A stretch of 64,000 bases of DNA, taken from NCBI GenBank assembly GCA_020636325.1, contig JACJYC010000014.1:123396-187395 (forward strand). The letters are read 5' to 3'. Positions within the stretch are counted from its first letter, which is position 1; each line of letters opens with the position of its first letter. The position numbers were made by a program, and so were the translations under genes. The DNA comes from Lewinellaceae bacterium. GTDB lineage: Bacteria; Bacteroidota; Bacteroidia; Chitinophagales; Saprospiraceae. This document shows positions 34,181 to 41,968 of the stretch, piece by piece. Under the pieces are notes generated by a model. That model was not told the origin of the DNA, searched no databases, and worked only from the letters and a program-made list of their open reading frames with translations.

Positions 34181-35737
34181 ATGAAAAGAAGGCATTTCAT
34201 CCAAACCGCCGGCAAAGCCGTCACCCTGCCCATCCTGCTCAACGGGATGAAGCTTTCGGCCATGTCGCGCAGCGCTATATTCAAGGGCGTCAACAACGAT
34301 TCCGACCGGGTGCTGATCCTGATCCAGCTCAACGGCGGCAACGACGGCCTCAACATGGTCATCCCCAGGGACCAGTACAGCGGGCTTTCCAACGTGCGGC
34401 CGAATATCCTGATCCCGGAAACTGCCGTCCTGCCGCTCAACGACCTCGTGGGGGTCCACCCGGTCATGACCGGCGTCAAAAGCATGTTCGAAGAGGGCAA
34501 ACTCGGCATCGTTCAGGCTGCCGGCTATCCCAACCAGAACAGGTCGCATTTCCGTTCGACCGACATCTGGACCAGCGGTTCGCCGGCCGAGCAGTTCTGG
34601 ACCACCGGCTGGCTGGGCAGGTATATGGACGGGCTGTACCCCGGGTTCCCGGACAATTACCCCAACGACGAATACCCGGACCCTTTCGCCATTACGATGG
34701 GCAATGTGGTTTCGGAAACCTGCCAGGGCGTCTCGGCCAATTTCAGCCTGACGCTGAATGACCCGTTCAACCTGCTGTCGCTATACGAAGGCGAGCCGGG
34801 CGAATTGCCGGATACGCCGTACGGGGAGGAACTGTCTTTCCTCCGCACGGCCATTGCGCAGAGCAACGCCTATTCACAGGTAGTGGAAACAGCGGCAACG
34901 GCCGGCGCCAACCTGGTTGAATACCCGGCCGACAACCGGTTGGCCCAGCAGTTGAAGAACGTGGCCTTGCTCATTTCCGGCGGATTGCGCACCAAGGTCT
35001 ACGTGGTCAGCCTCGGCGGGTTCGATACCCACGCCAACCAGGTGGATACCGGCGACCCGACCGCCGGCGACCATGCCCAGTTGCTCGAAACCCTGTCGCA
35101 GGCCATGGCCGTTTTTCAGGCCGATCTGATGGCGCAAGGCATTGAGGAAAAAGTAGTCGGCATGACCTTCTCGGAATTCGGGCGCCGCATCCGGTCGAAC
35201 GACAGCCTCGGCACCGACCACGGCACCGCGGCGCCGCTGATGGTCTTCGGCTCCTGCGTCAACGCACAGGTGCTCGGCGAAAATCCGGAGATCCCGACGG
35301 ACGTGGACGTCCAGGAGGGCATTCCGATGCAATACGATTTCAGGGATATTTACGGGTCCATCCTCATGGACTGGTTCGAGGTACCGGAAGCGGACGTCAA
35401 AAGCCTGTTGCACGAAGGGTTTACCCACCTGCCGATCCTGGAGGTGTGCTCGCCGGTTTCGACGGCCAACCCCGTCGTCAGCGAGGAGATCCGCCTGACC
35501 AATTTCCCGAATCCGTTCCGGGAATCCACCATCATCGAATTCTATTCGAAAGGCGAACAGGCCCGGCTCAGCATTTTCAACAGCATGGGCGCCGAGCTGG
35601 AAGTGTTGGTGGATAAAAAGTTGCCGGAGGGGGTCCATCAGGTGGAATATCGCCCCAAAGACCTGCCGGCCGGCAATTATTACTACCGGCTTCAGCTGGA
35701 CGGGCGGTTCAGGACGCGGCGGTTTGTGAAGATTTAA
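34181..35737 (+). CDS. DUF1501 domain protein with type IX secretion sorting domain
   Basis: A 518-residue exported protein of the DUF1501 (sulfatase-like) family. The N-terminus MKRRHFIQTAGKAVTLPILLNG resembles a Tat signal. The core has LILIQLNGGNDGLNMVIP, YPNQNRSHFRSTDIW, TFSEFGRRIRSNDSLGTDHG. The last ~80 residues, LTNFPNPFRESTIIEFYS to RRFVKI, are a T9SS type A sorting domain, so the protein should be attached to the surface by the Por system, consistent with porW 240 bp downstream. Its TAA stop is also the first three bases of a 7-bp tandem repeat. Confidence 0.9.
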   Translation: MKRRHFIQTAGKAVTLPILLNGMKLSAMSRSAIFKGVNNDSDRVLILIQLNGGNDGLNMVIPRDQYSGLSNVRPNILIPETAVLPLNDLVGVHPVMTGVKSMFEEGKLGIVQAAGYPNQNRSHFRSTDIWTSGSPAEQFWTTGWLGRYMDGLYPGFPDNYPNDEYPDPFAITMGNVVSETCQGVSANFSLTLNDPFNLLSLYEGEPGELPDTPYGEELSFLRTAIAQSNAYSQVVETAATAGANLVEYPADNRLAQQLKNVALLISGGLRTKVYVVSLGGFDTHANQVDTGDPTAGDHAQLLETLSQAMAVFQADLMAQGIEEKVVGMTFSEFGRRIRSNDSLGTDHGTAAPLMVFGSCVNAQVLGENPEIPTDVDVQEGIPMQYDFRDIYGSILMDWFEVPEADVKSLLHEGFTHLPILEVCSPVSTANPVVSEEIRLTNFPNPFRESTIIEFYSKGEQARLSIFNSMGAELEVLVDKKLPEGVHQVEYRPKDLPAGNYYYRLQLDGRFRTRRFVKI

Positions 35738-35783
35738 GTCGTAAGTCGTAAGTGGTAAGTCGTAAGTGGTAAGTCGTAAGTGG
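35735..35783. repeat. 7-bp tandem repeat (TAAGTSG)7
   Basis: Seven consecutive units alternating TAAGTCG and TAAGTGG, starting exactly at the TAA stop codon of the DUF1501 gene. A matching inverted array was not found on the other side of the gap. Confidence 0.85.
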
Positions 35784-35810
35784 GGGTAAGGCGATGTTTC
35801 GACTTTACAA

Positions 35811-35968
35811 CGACCGCGCGGGCCGTCAGGTCCGCAATGTCGGTAGCAATCGGTTTGAACATTGGATTTCCGGCCTGTAGGGCCGGTATGTGATGGCTTT
35901 CCAACCGGCAATATCTGTGTCGGCAAACCACGGGATCGGCAAGTGGCGGCGACCGCGCGGGCCGTCAG
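35811..35968. repeat. Dispersed repeat copy with 19-bp flanking direct repeats
   Basis: Positions 35817-35894 align without gaps to 62875-62952 (about 83% identity by eye), sharing GGGCCRTCAGGTCC, TCGGTAGCA, CGGTTTGAA and the palindrome CCGGCCTGTAGGGCCGG. The 19-mer CGACCGCGCGGGCCGTCAG occurs at both 35811-35829 and 35950-35968. The same core, GGGCCGTCAGGTCCGCC, makes up the array at 60197-60939. It fills the gap between the DUF1501 gene and porW. Confidence 0.8.
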
Positions 35969-35972
35969 CTTG

Positions 35973-38885
35973 TCAGTAGTTGCGCTCAAAAAATTCCTTG
36001 TAGGCATCAATGTTCCGGGTCGTGATGATGGTCCGGTAGTTATTCTGGGAAACCGGCAGTACGTCGAATTTGTACTTGCCGGCATCCAGAAAGTCTTTGG
36101 CGTTTTTACGCACTCCTTCATAATAGCGCATGGATTCCTCGGCATTCTTGAAGCGGCGGAGGACCAGCACAGGAGTCTCCTGTTTTTCTCCCATATAAAT
36201 ATTGGAGATGCGGAGCTTTTCGAGGCTGTGGTATTTTTCATTGTAATCAGAAACCGTGAATTTAACGTCATTGAGGTTAACTTCCTGTTTGAATACAATG
36301 ATGATATAGTGTAATTCGGAAGGATTGTAGGAATAGCCGGATTCCTCTTCGGCGGCCTGGCCCGGCAATTTGGCTCCGGCGCCGCCCAGCATGCGGAGGA
36401 TCTCCTTGGCTTTGCGCTGCTCGTCGGTATCCGGATAGAGGGCGACCACTTTCTGGAGGTCTTCCACGTAGGCGTCCTTGCCTTTCAGGTTGCCGGTGCA
36501 CATGGCCATGAGCAGGGCGTATTTGGCCTTGAGCGGGTGTTTGCCGAACAACTGGGCGACGGCCTGCTGGCCCTGATCGTAAGCGTCCTGGAAATTTCCG
36601 CTCTTAAAGGATTGGTAGATCTGGTCATAGCGTCGGCTGCGCTGCTGTTCCTCGCTCATGAACTTGGCGGCGAAATCCGGGTCCTGCAACAATTTGGCGT
36701 AGTTGGTGGTCGGGTATTTCTGTACGATCTTGTCGTAATATTCCTTTGCCCTGGCCGAATTGTTCAGGTCGGTATGGTCGAGGTACAGGAGGTACCAGGA
36801 ATCCAGTTCGTAATTGCTTTCCGGGAACCTCGAATTGAGTTCTTCCAGGACGTCAACGGATTTCGGGTAATTCTTCATCCGGTCGCGGTACAGCGAGCCG
36901 AGGTTGAACATCGCTTCGCGGATCTGGATCTTGAACTCTTCGATCTCCTGGTTGGTCTTGGGAAAATCGCCCAGGTATTCCGACAGGTTCTCGGGGTCGA
37001 TGGGAACGGCTTCCGGTTGGGTTTCCGCACCTGGTGAGGCGGCATCCGCGATGGTATTCTGGTTGGAGCGGCGCCAGTCATCTTTCAGCGGCCGGTCGCC
37101 CCATTTGCGCTGGAATTCCCGGATGCCTCGCTTGAGGGCCTTGTCATTGTAGGCGAAGAAATCGCTTTTGACCAGTGCCGGCGCGCCGCCCTTATTGCCT
37201 GCGGTCGTCTGTTGGGCGGCTTTTTCCTGAGCGGCTTTCAGGCGGGCGTCGTCGCGTTCTTTTTTCACCTTGCCTGCCAGGGCCAGTTTCTCATCGTCCG
37301 AAAGCTGGGCGATGCGCAGCAGGCTGTCCTTCTCGATGATCACCGTCAGGTTTTCGGCGATCTCGGTGAGGTTGGTGCTGTAGCGGCGGACTTCGTCGTA
37401 ACGCTCGTCGGTGGAATTCATCCGGTCGAGGGTATTGTCGAAGTAGGATTTGGCTTCCACGAAACTTTCGTCCTCAAAGGCCATTTTGGCCAGGCGGTAA
37501 TACACTTCCGCTTCGAGGGCCCGGTTGCCGGAGGTATTCTCGATGACCAGGAGGAGGTCATTGCGGCCCTCTTCGCGGTTGTTCTGTTCGAAAGCGATCT
37601 CGGCCAGCGCGTAGTAGATCTGGTCCTTGTACTCCGCATTCTTGGGGTCGCGGAGCATTTTTTCGAGGTTCTGTTTGGCCTCTTCGCCGGTTCCTTTTCC
37701 GGTCCGCCAGGCATTCTGAGCCAGGCTCAATTTGGCGCTGAACTCCATTTCGTAGTTGTCGGTATATTTCAACACCTCTTCAAAGGCCTGGTAGGCGGCC
37801 TCGTTCTGCCCGAGTTTCTGGTGCAGCTGGGCCTTGATATAGCTGAAGCGGGCCTTGGTCGGGCGATTGGCCTCATCGATGGCTTTGTCGAGGTAAGGCA
37901 GCGCCTCGCTGTATTTTTTCTGCTGAATATAGGAATAGGCCATTACTCCGGCGGCTTCCCGGCCGATGTCCTTAAAGGTTTTGGGGTCCCGTTCCAGTTG
38001 CCCCAGTATGCGCATGGCGGCATCGGGGTTATCCCTTTCCACGTAGGTTTTGGCCAGCCAGAGCAACCCTTCCTGGTAAGCGGGCCGGTGCTTGAGGAAA
38101 TAGCTGTCAGGGTCGCTTTCGATGGCTTCCGAGCCGGAATTCCCCAGGCTGATGGTGGTCGGGACAGCTTCTTCGGGCGTGTCGGCAGGCGTCGTTACCG
38201 GGTTGGTTGCGGCGGGCGTTTCGGTATTTTCCCCGGGTTTCGGTGTTGACGGCTTTTTGCCTTTTGAGCTGCTGCTTTTCTTTTTCTTTTTCTTCAGCTC
38301 GCGGTTGTACTGCTTCCGCTCCTTTTCCTGTTGTTTCTTGGATTTAGCGACTTCTTTTTTGGAGGGCCGTGCGTTGCCGGTCCGGCCGGAGGACGCCCGC
38401 GAGGAGGTCCGGCCGCTACCCTTTTTGGTTTTCGTCCCCGATTCTTTCCGGGCTTTTTCCTTGGACGGCTTGTATTCATCCGTCATGAAGCGAAGGGTTT
38501 CCTCCGCGCTTTCGTAGTCTTTTTTGAGGAACTGGGCTTTGCCGAGCAGCAGGTAGCAGTCGTCCGTCCAATGGCTGCGGCGGTGGAGCTGGGCCACAAC
38601 GGTCACCTTTTCGATGGCCTTGTCGAGGTCGGGGGCGACTGCCTGCGGGTTGTCGGCGGCGATGTACTCATACATGGGCAGCAACTGGGTGTAGTTGTCG
38701 TGGTGCTGGTCATCCAACTGCACGATACTGCCGGCCAGCAGCTCATCGGCATTGAAATAGCCGTTGTACTTGGCGGTTGTGTTGTGGTATAACTTCCCCA
38801 GCATCGACAGGTCTTCCTGTTTCTTCTGGGTGGTACAGGCCGAAATAGCGCCTACAATCAGCAGCATGGCGCCCATGCGTTTCAT
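35973..38885 (-). CDS. porW: Type IX secretion/gliding TPR lipoprotein PorW/SprE
   Basis: A 970-residue lipoprotein (MKRMGAMLLIVGAISAC, lipobox ISAC) followed by NTTAKYNGYFNADELL, a PorW/SprE hallmark, and many TPR helices. An insertion around residues 150-240 is very rich in Lys, Ser, Arg and Pro (about EKARKESGTKTKKGSG to TPKPGENTETP), probably disordered. The last part, ending AYKEFFERNY, has a small globular repeat (NDVKFTVSDYNEKYHSL). PorW connects the periplasm to the T9SS motor and is needed for secretion and gliding. The start at 38885 gives a proper lipoprotein signal; the longer frame does not. Confidence 0.87.
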   Translation of the reverse strand: MKRMGAMLLIVGAISACTTQKKQEDLSMLGKLYHNTTAKYNGYFNADELLAGSIVQLDDQHHDNYTQLLPMYEYIAADNPQAVAPDLDKAIEKVTVVAQLHRRSHWTDDCYLLLGKAQFLKKDYESAEETLRFMTDEYKPSKEKARKESGTKTKKGSGRTSSRASSGRTGNARPSKKEVAKSKKQQEKERKQYNRELKKKKKKSSSSKGKKPSTPKPGENTETPAATNPVTTPADTPEEAVPTTISLGNSGSEAIESDPDSYFLKHRPAYQEGLLWLAKTYVERDNPDAAMRILGQLERDPKTFKDIGREAAGVMAYSYIQQKKYSEALPYLDKAIDEANRPTKARFSYIKAQLHQKLGQNEAAYQAFEEVLKYTDNYEMEFSAKLSLAQNAWRTGKGTGEEAKQNLEKMLRDPKNAEYKDQIYYALAEIAFEQNNREEGRNDLLLVIENTSGNRALEAEVYYRLAKMAFEDESFVEAKSYFDNTLDRMNSTDERYDEVRRYSTNLTEIAENLTVIIEKDSLLRIAQLSDDEKLALAGKVKKERDDARLKAAQEKAAQQTTAGNKGGAPALVKSDFFAYNDKALKRGIREFQRKWGDRPLKDDWRRSNQNTIADAASPGAETQPEAVPIDPENLSEYLGDFPKTNQEIEEFKIQIREAMFNLGSLYRDRMKNYPKSVDVLEELNSRFPESNYELDSWYLLYLDHTDLNNSARAKEYYDKIVQKYPTTNYAKLLQDPDFAAKFMSEEQQRSRRYDQIYQSFKSGNFQDAYDQGQQAVAQLFGKHPLKAKYALLMAMCTGNLKGKDAYVEDLQKVVALYPDTDEQRKAKEILRMLGGAGAKLPGQAAEEESGYSYNPSELHYIIIVFKQEVNLNDVKFTVSDYNEKYHSLEKLRISNIYMGEKQETPVLVLRRFKNAEESMRYYEGVRKNAKDFLDAGKYKFDVLPVSQNNYRTIITTRNIDAYKEFFERNY

Positions 38886-38958
38886 TTGAACCAATATTGC
38901 AGTGTTAAATATCATAATCATCTGGGTTGGCCGGTTGCCCGGTCTTGCAAAATTTATC

Positions 38959-38966
38959 TACCTTTG
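38959..38966 (+). promoter_or_regulatory. -7 promoter element for the M23 peptidase gene
   Basis: TACCTTTG is an exact consensus match. It lies 107 bases before the start at 39074, giving a leader of about 100 nt, or serving a shorter transcript not seen. Confidence 0.5.
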
Positions 38967-39073
38967 CATTCTTATTAACGCCGGGGTGCAAAATTATTTT
39001 ATTCCCCACACACTTTCATAGCGCAAAAAGCAAAATATTCGTATTTGACCGGCGTTTCTTAACAAAATGCCTT

Positions 39074-39961
39074 ATGGATAAACAAGGATTTTGGAAGAGG
39101 TTGCAGGAAAGGCTACAACATACCTACCGGCTGGTCGTCATGAATAATGAAACTTTCCAGGAAGTAGGCTCCTACAAGCTGAATTTGCTCAATCTGTATA
39201 TCCTCCTCAGCAGCTTTGCCGTTGTTTTCGCCGTTGTGATCTGGATGCTGATCGCCTATACGCCCCTGCACAAGTACATGCCCGGGTACGGCAAAGGCAG
39301 CAACAACGAGGAGGTGCAGGGCCTGCTTCGCAAGGTGGATAACCTGGAAAAGGAACTGACCACTTACCGGGTCTATTCCGAAAGCATCCGCAAGGTCCTG
39401 GTCGGGGATGTGACCACGGAGGACGATGTGCCGAAAGCCAATCCGGTGATTCAGGACACCCTGGGGGCAATGTCCCTGGATCCTTCGCAGGAAGAAGTCG
39501 CCCTGCGCGAGGAGGTCGAGCTGGACGAGATCGGCGAAATCGCCCGCGAGCCGCGCACCACCAACCTGCCCGGCGCCAATGCCCGGCTGGAGCAAATGTA
39601 TTTCACGCCGCCCGTCAACGGCGAGATCAGCGCCGATTTCATGCCCGACAAGAAACACTACGGGGTGGATATCCTGGCCGCCAAGAACACGCCCATCAAG
39701 GCAGCCATGGACGGATACGTCTTTCTTTCCGACTGGACGCTCGAAACCGGCAATACCATCGGCATCCAGCACGCCAACAATACCATCACCTTTTACAAGC
39801 ACAATTCCGAATTGCTGAAAAAAGCGGGCAGTTATGTCAAGGCAGGGGAAGCCGTCGCCATTATCGGCAATACCGGCACCATGTCCAACGGGCCCCACCT
39901 CCACTTCGAGCTCTGGTACAAAGGCAAGCCCGTCAACCCTACGGAGTACATCGATTTCTGA
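39074..39961 (+). CDS. M23-family peptidoglycan endopeptidase, membrane-anchored
   Basis: A 295-residue protein: cytoplasmic N-terminus MDKQGFWKRLQERLQ, one transmembrane helix (LYILLSSFAVVFAVVIWMLI, about 44-63), a coiled part (VQGLLRKVDNLEKELTTYR) and a C-terminal LytM/M23 domain with zinc ligands in KKHYGVDILA and GPHLHFELWYKGKPVNP. It should cut peptide cross-links in the cell wall. It is divergent from porW, separated by 188 bp. The start at 39074 excludes a 49-codon extension of unlikely composition. Confidence 0.88.
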   Translation: MDKQGFWKRLQERLQHTYRLVVMNNETFQEVGSYKLNLLNLYILLSSFAVVFAVVIWMLIAYTPLHKYMPGYGKGSNNEEVQGLLRKVDNLEKELTTYRVYSESIRKVLVGDVTTEDDVPKANPVIQDTLGAMSLDPSQEEVALREEVELDEIGEIAREPRTTNLPGANARLEQMYFTPPVNGEISADFMPDKKHYGVDILAAKNTPIKAAMDGYVFLSDWTLETGNTIGIQHANNTITFYKHNSELLKKAGSYVKAGEAVAIIGNTGTMSNGPHLHFELWYKGKPVNPTEYIDF

Positions 39962-40079
39962 ATACAGCCGCCCGGAACCAAGCCGGAACCAAATGTTAAA
40001 TCTTTGTAAATTGACTAAAAAAAGGCGGCCGTTTATAAATTAATTCTTGAAAAAGTAAAAGCTTGTTAAAGAATTGATA

Positions 40080-40087
40080 TAATTTTG
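40080..40087 (+). promoter_or_regulatory. -7 promoter element for the HAD-like gene
   Basis: TAATTTTG fits TAnnTTTG and lies 27 bases before the ATG at 40115. It argues against a TTG start at 40085, which would be inside the promoter. Confidence 0.5.
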
Positions 40088-40114
40088 CCGCTTCAAAAAA
40101 GAGGACTGATTAAG

Positions 40115-40552
40115 ATGATTGAGCAGAATGAATCCAACGGCTTGATTGCCGCTTTCAATGAAAAGGGAGAATCCATCAGCCCGCTCCTGCCGGAGACGGT
40201 CAAAAACTTTCTTATAGATATCGACGGTACCATCTGTGACGACATCCCCAACGAGGAGCCCGAACGCATGTCGACCGTCCTGCCTTATCCAGATGCCCTC
40301 AAGATCATCAACAAGTGGTACGAGGAAGGTCATGTGATCACGTTTTTTTCTTCCCGCACCGAGGAACACCGCGAGATCACCGAAGCCTGGTTGCGCAAAC
40401 ACGGCTTCAAATACCACGGCCTCCTGCTGAGCAAACCGCGCGGCGGCAACTACCACTGGATCGACAACCACATTGTAAAAGCTACAAGGTTCAAGGGCAA
40501 ATTCACCGATCTCATCGTCAGGACCCATGAGATCGAAGTGTTCAAGCCCTGA
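40115..40552 (+). CDS. HAD-like phosphatase-fold protein
   Basis: A 145-residue single-domain HAD protein. Motif I is FLIDIDGTICDD with both aspartates, motif II is ITFFSSRTEEHRE, and motif III/IV may be in LLLSKPRGGNYHWIDNH. The small size resembles capsule-type (CapC/KdsC-like) or polynucleotide-phosphatase-like HADs; the homologues often labelled phosphoheptose isomerase have no isomerase features. The reaction is not known. It is preceded by a -7 box and followed by a 360-bp hairpin-rich gap. Confidence 0.8.
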   Translation: MIEQNESNGLIAAFNEKGESISPLLPETVKNFLIDIDGTICDDIPNEEPERMSTVLPYPDALKIINKWYEEGHVITFFSSRTEEHREITEAWLRKHGFKYHGLLLSKPRGGNYHWIDNHIVKATRFKGKFTDLIVRTHEIEVFKP

Positions 40553-40912
40553 TTTGTTTTGCTGATTTTTACACCATATTCCGACCTCAATCCTGCGCTT
40601 TCAGCCCACCGCATCCAGGTGAACGGGCGACCTGTGCCCGCTGCGCACCGTACCGGCTTTTCCACCGGCAGTGAACCATCTACTGCCGGCTCGCGTTATA
40701 ATAGTATGCAATACTATACAAGTTCCTTTCTAAGCGTACTTCCAAGGCGACGTTCATTCAGCCATTTCTCTCTCCCGTTCCGATGAACGGCCCCGACTCC
40801 TGAGCTGTAACAGATCGCTTCATAACTTCTACCGGGGACACTCCGTTTCCCCGGCGACAGCTTTTTCTCCCGCGAAGCAAGCTGCTATTTTATTTTTTCA
40901 AACCAGTCAAAA
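40553..40912 (+). other. Hairpin-rich intergenic region, candidate structured RNA or leader
   Basis: No credible gene is present. Five inverted repeats follow each other: CCGGCAGT 40665-40672 with 40682-40689; ATAGTAT 40701-40707 with 40711-40717; CCGTTC 40775-40780 with 40785-40790; CCGGGGA 40832-40838 with 40848-40854; CAGCTT 40858-40863 with 40879-40884. A weaker CGGGC/GCCCG pair sits near 40624-40640. All are perfect in the arms, with loops of 3 to 15 bases. The region lies before the 118-aa gene and rpsU. It could be a non-coding RNA, a leader of the rpsU operon or a degenerate element. Confidence 0.45.
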
Positions 40913-41269
40913 ATGGAAAAGTCCGATTTCTTTAAACCTGCCCTCGAATGGGCAAAACGCAGAGGCCTGAGCAAGATCAAGGCCAATTTCACCGATTACG
41001 AATCTCCCGTTCATTTTACCCGCAGAGACGAGGAACAATCCTTTGTCCCCGATATCACGGGCTACCGCCTTGGGGTCAAGCACTATGTCGAAATCGCCAC
41101 CAAGGAGGAAGATGTCCCCAAAAAGGTATCCAAATGGAAACTGATGGCCAAGCTGGCCGGCATGAAAGGCGGCAGGCTCTTCCTGCTCGCACCCAAAGGG
41201 CATAAGGCCTTCGCCGAACGCATCGTCAAGCGCTATAACGTAAACGCCAAGGTCGTTTACCTACAATGA
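40913..41269 (+). CDS. Conserved hypothetical protein (118 aa), possible nuclease fold
   Basis: A small soluble basic protein. The middle FVPDITGYRLGVKHYVEIATKEED and later GRLFLLAPKGHKAF have the strand pattern of PD-(D/E)xK restriction-like folds: an Asp after a Pro, then Glu and Lys a strand later. The ExK spacing is not canonical, so activity is uncertain. It lies 25 bp upstream of rpsU and is likely co-transcribed with it. I do not recognise a characterised homologue. Confidence 0.65.
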   Translation: MEKSDFFKPALEWAKRRGLSKIKANFTDYESPVHFTRRDEEQSFVPDITGYRLGVKHYVEIATKEEDVPKKVSKWKLMAKLAGMKGGRLFLLAPKGHKAFAERIVKRYNVNAKVVYLQ

Positions 41270-41294
41270 TTTTTCACCATTCAAAATACAATTA

Positions 41295-41489
41295 ATGCTC
41301 ATTATCGAAGTAAAGGACAACGAGAGCATCGACCGCGCTCTCAAACGCTACAAAAGAAAACATCAACGCGTCAAGCTCAAGCAGGAGCTCTTGCGGCGCA
41401 AGCATTACACCAAACCATCTGTAAAGCGCAGAAACGAATTACTCGATGCCATCTATCGCGAACAGAAAAAACAGGATCAGGATTACTAA
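41295..41489 (+). CDS. rpsU: 30S ribosomal protein S21
   Basis: A 64-residue basic protein, MLIIEVKDNESIDRALKRYK followed by RRKHYTKPSVKRRNELLDAIYR, matching bS21 in length and pattern. It binds the 30S platform near the anti-Shine-Dalgarno region. In Bacteroidota, S21 with bS18 and bS6 sequesters the 16S tail, in keeping with the lack of Shine-Dalgarno sites in most genes here. Its 3' end is overlapped by the next gene for 44 bases in another frame. Confidence 0.95.
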   Translation: MLIIEVKDNESIDRALKRYKRKHQRVKLKQELLRRKHYTKPSVKRRNELLDAIYREQKKQDQDY

Positions 41490-41967
41490 GGGCCGCCTGA
41501 CCGGCTTGTTCTTCCTGCTGACCTGGTTGTGGGGAGCGCCCCTTTCCGGAGCGCCACCCGCAACGCCGCGATTCACCAATGATCAGGGCCTGGTCAGCGA
41601 ATCAGGCTATTTCAAACTGATCTGGGCGACAGGCAAAGAGCCGGCCGGCGTCGATAACGCACCTGAATTCCTTTTGCAGCAATCGACCGACAGCAACTTC
41701 GGTTCGCCGGTCGTTTTGTACCAGGGTCCGGACCTGGCCACCTTCATCTCCGGCCTTGAAAACGGAACCTATTACTTTCGTTTGAAAGCCATCGACCCGC
41801 AAACCCGGGAAGGCAGCGCCTGGACGGCGCCCCTGACGGTCGTGGTCCGGCACCATCCCCTGGCCCTCTCCCTCACCCTCTTCGGTTTGGGAGCCATCGT
41901 ATTTCTGGCCACCTTGGCCATCGTCGTTTCGGGTGCCAGAGCCACCCGGGCAAACCAGGAAGCATAA
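41446..41967 (+). CDS. Exported FN3-like protein with C-terminal membrane anchor
   Basis: A 173-residue protein with an N-terminal signal (RIRITKGRLTGLFFLLTWLWG), a single fibronectin-type-III-like domain (FEFLLQQSTDSNFGSPV-type strands: PEFLLQQSTDSNFGSPV and ENGTYYFRLKAIDPQ), and a C-terminal transmembrane helix (LALSLTLFGLGAIVFLATLAIVV). The ATG at 41446 lies inside rpsU but is required for the signal peptide. Its stop is one base before the symporter start, so it is translationally linked to that gene and may be an accessory subunit of the transporter. Function inferred from context only. Confidence 0.72.
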   Translation: MPSIANRKNRIRITKGRLTGLFFLLTWLWGAPLSGAPPATPRFTNDQGLVSESGYFKLIWATGKEPAGVDNAPEFLLQQSTDSNFGSPVVLYQGPDLATFISGLENGTYYFRLKAIDPQTREGSAWTAPLTVVVRHHPLALSLTLFGLGAIVFLATLAIVVSGARATRANQEA

Positions 41968-41968
41968 T

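Noticed and set aside
40559..40786. 75-codon frame in the hairpin-rich gap
   Set aside because: No conserved-looking sequence or signal; it runs through two perfect hairpins, which explains the lack of stops no better than chance.
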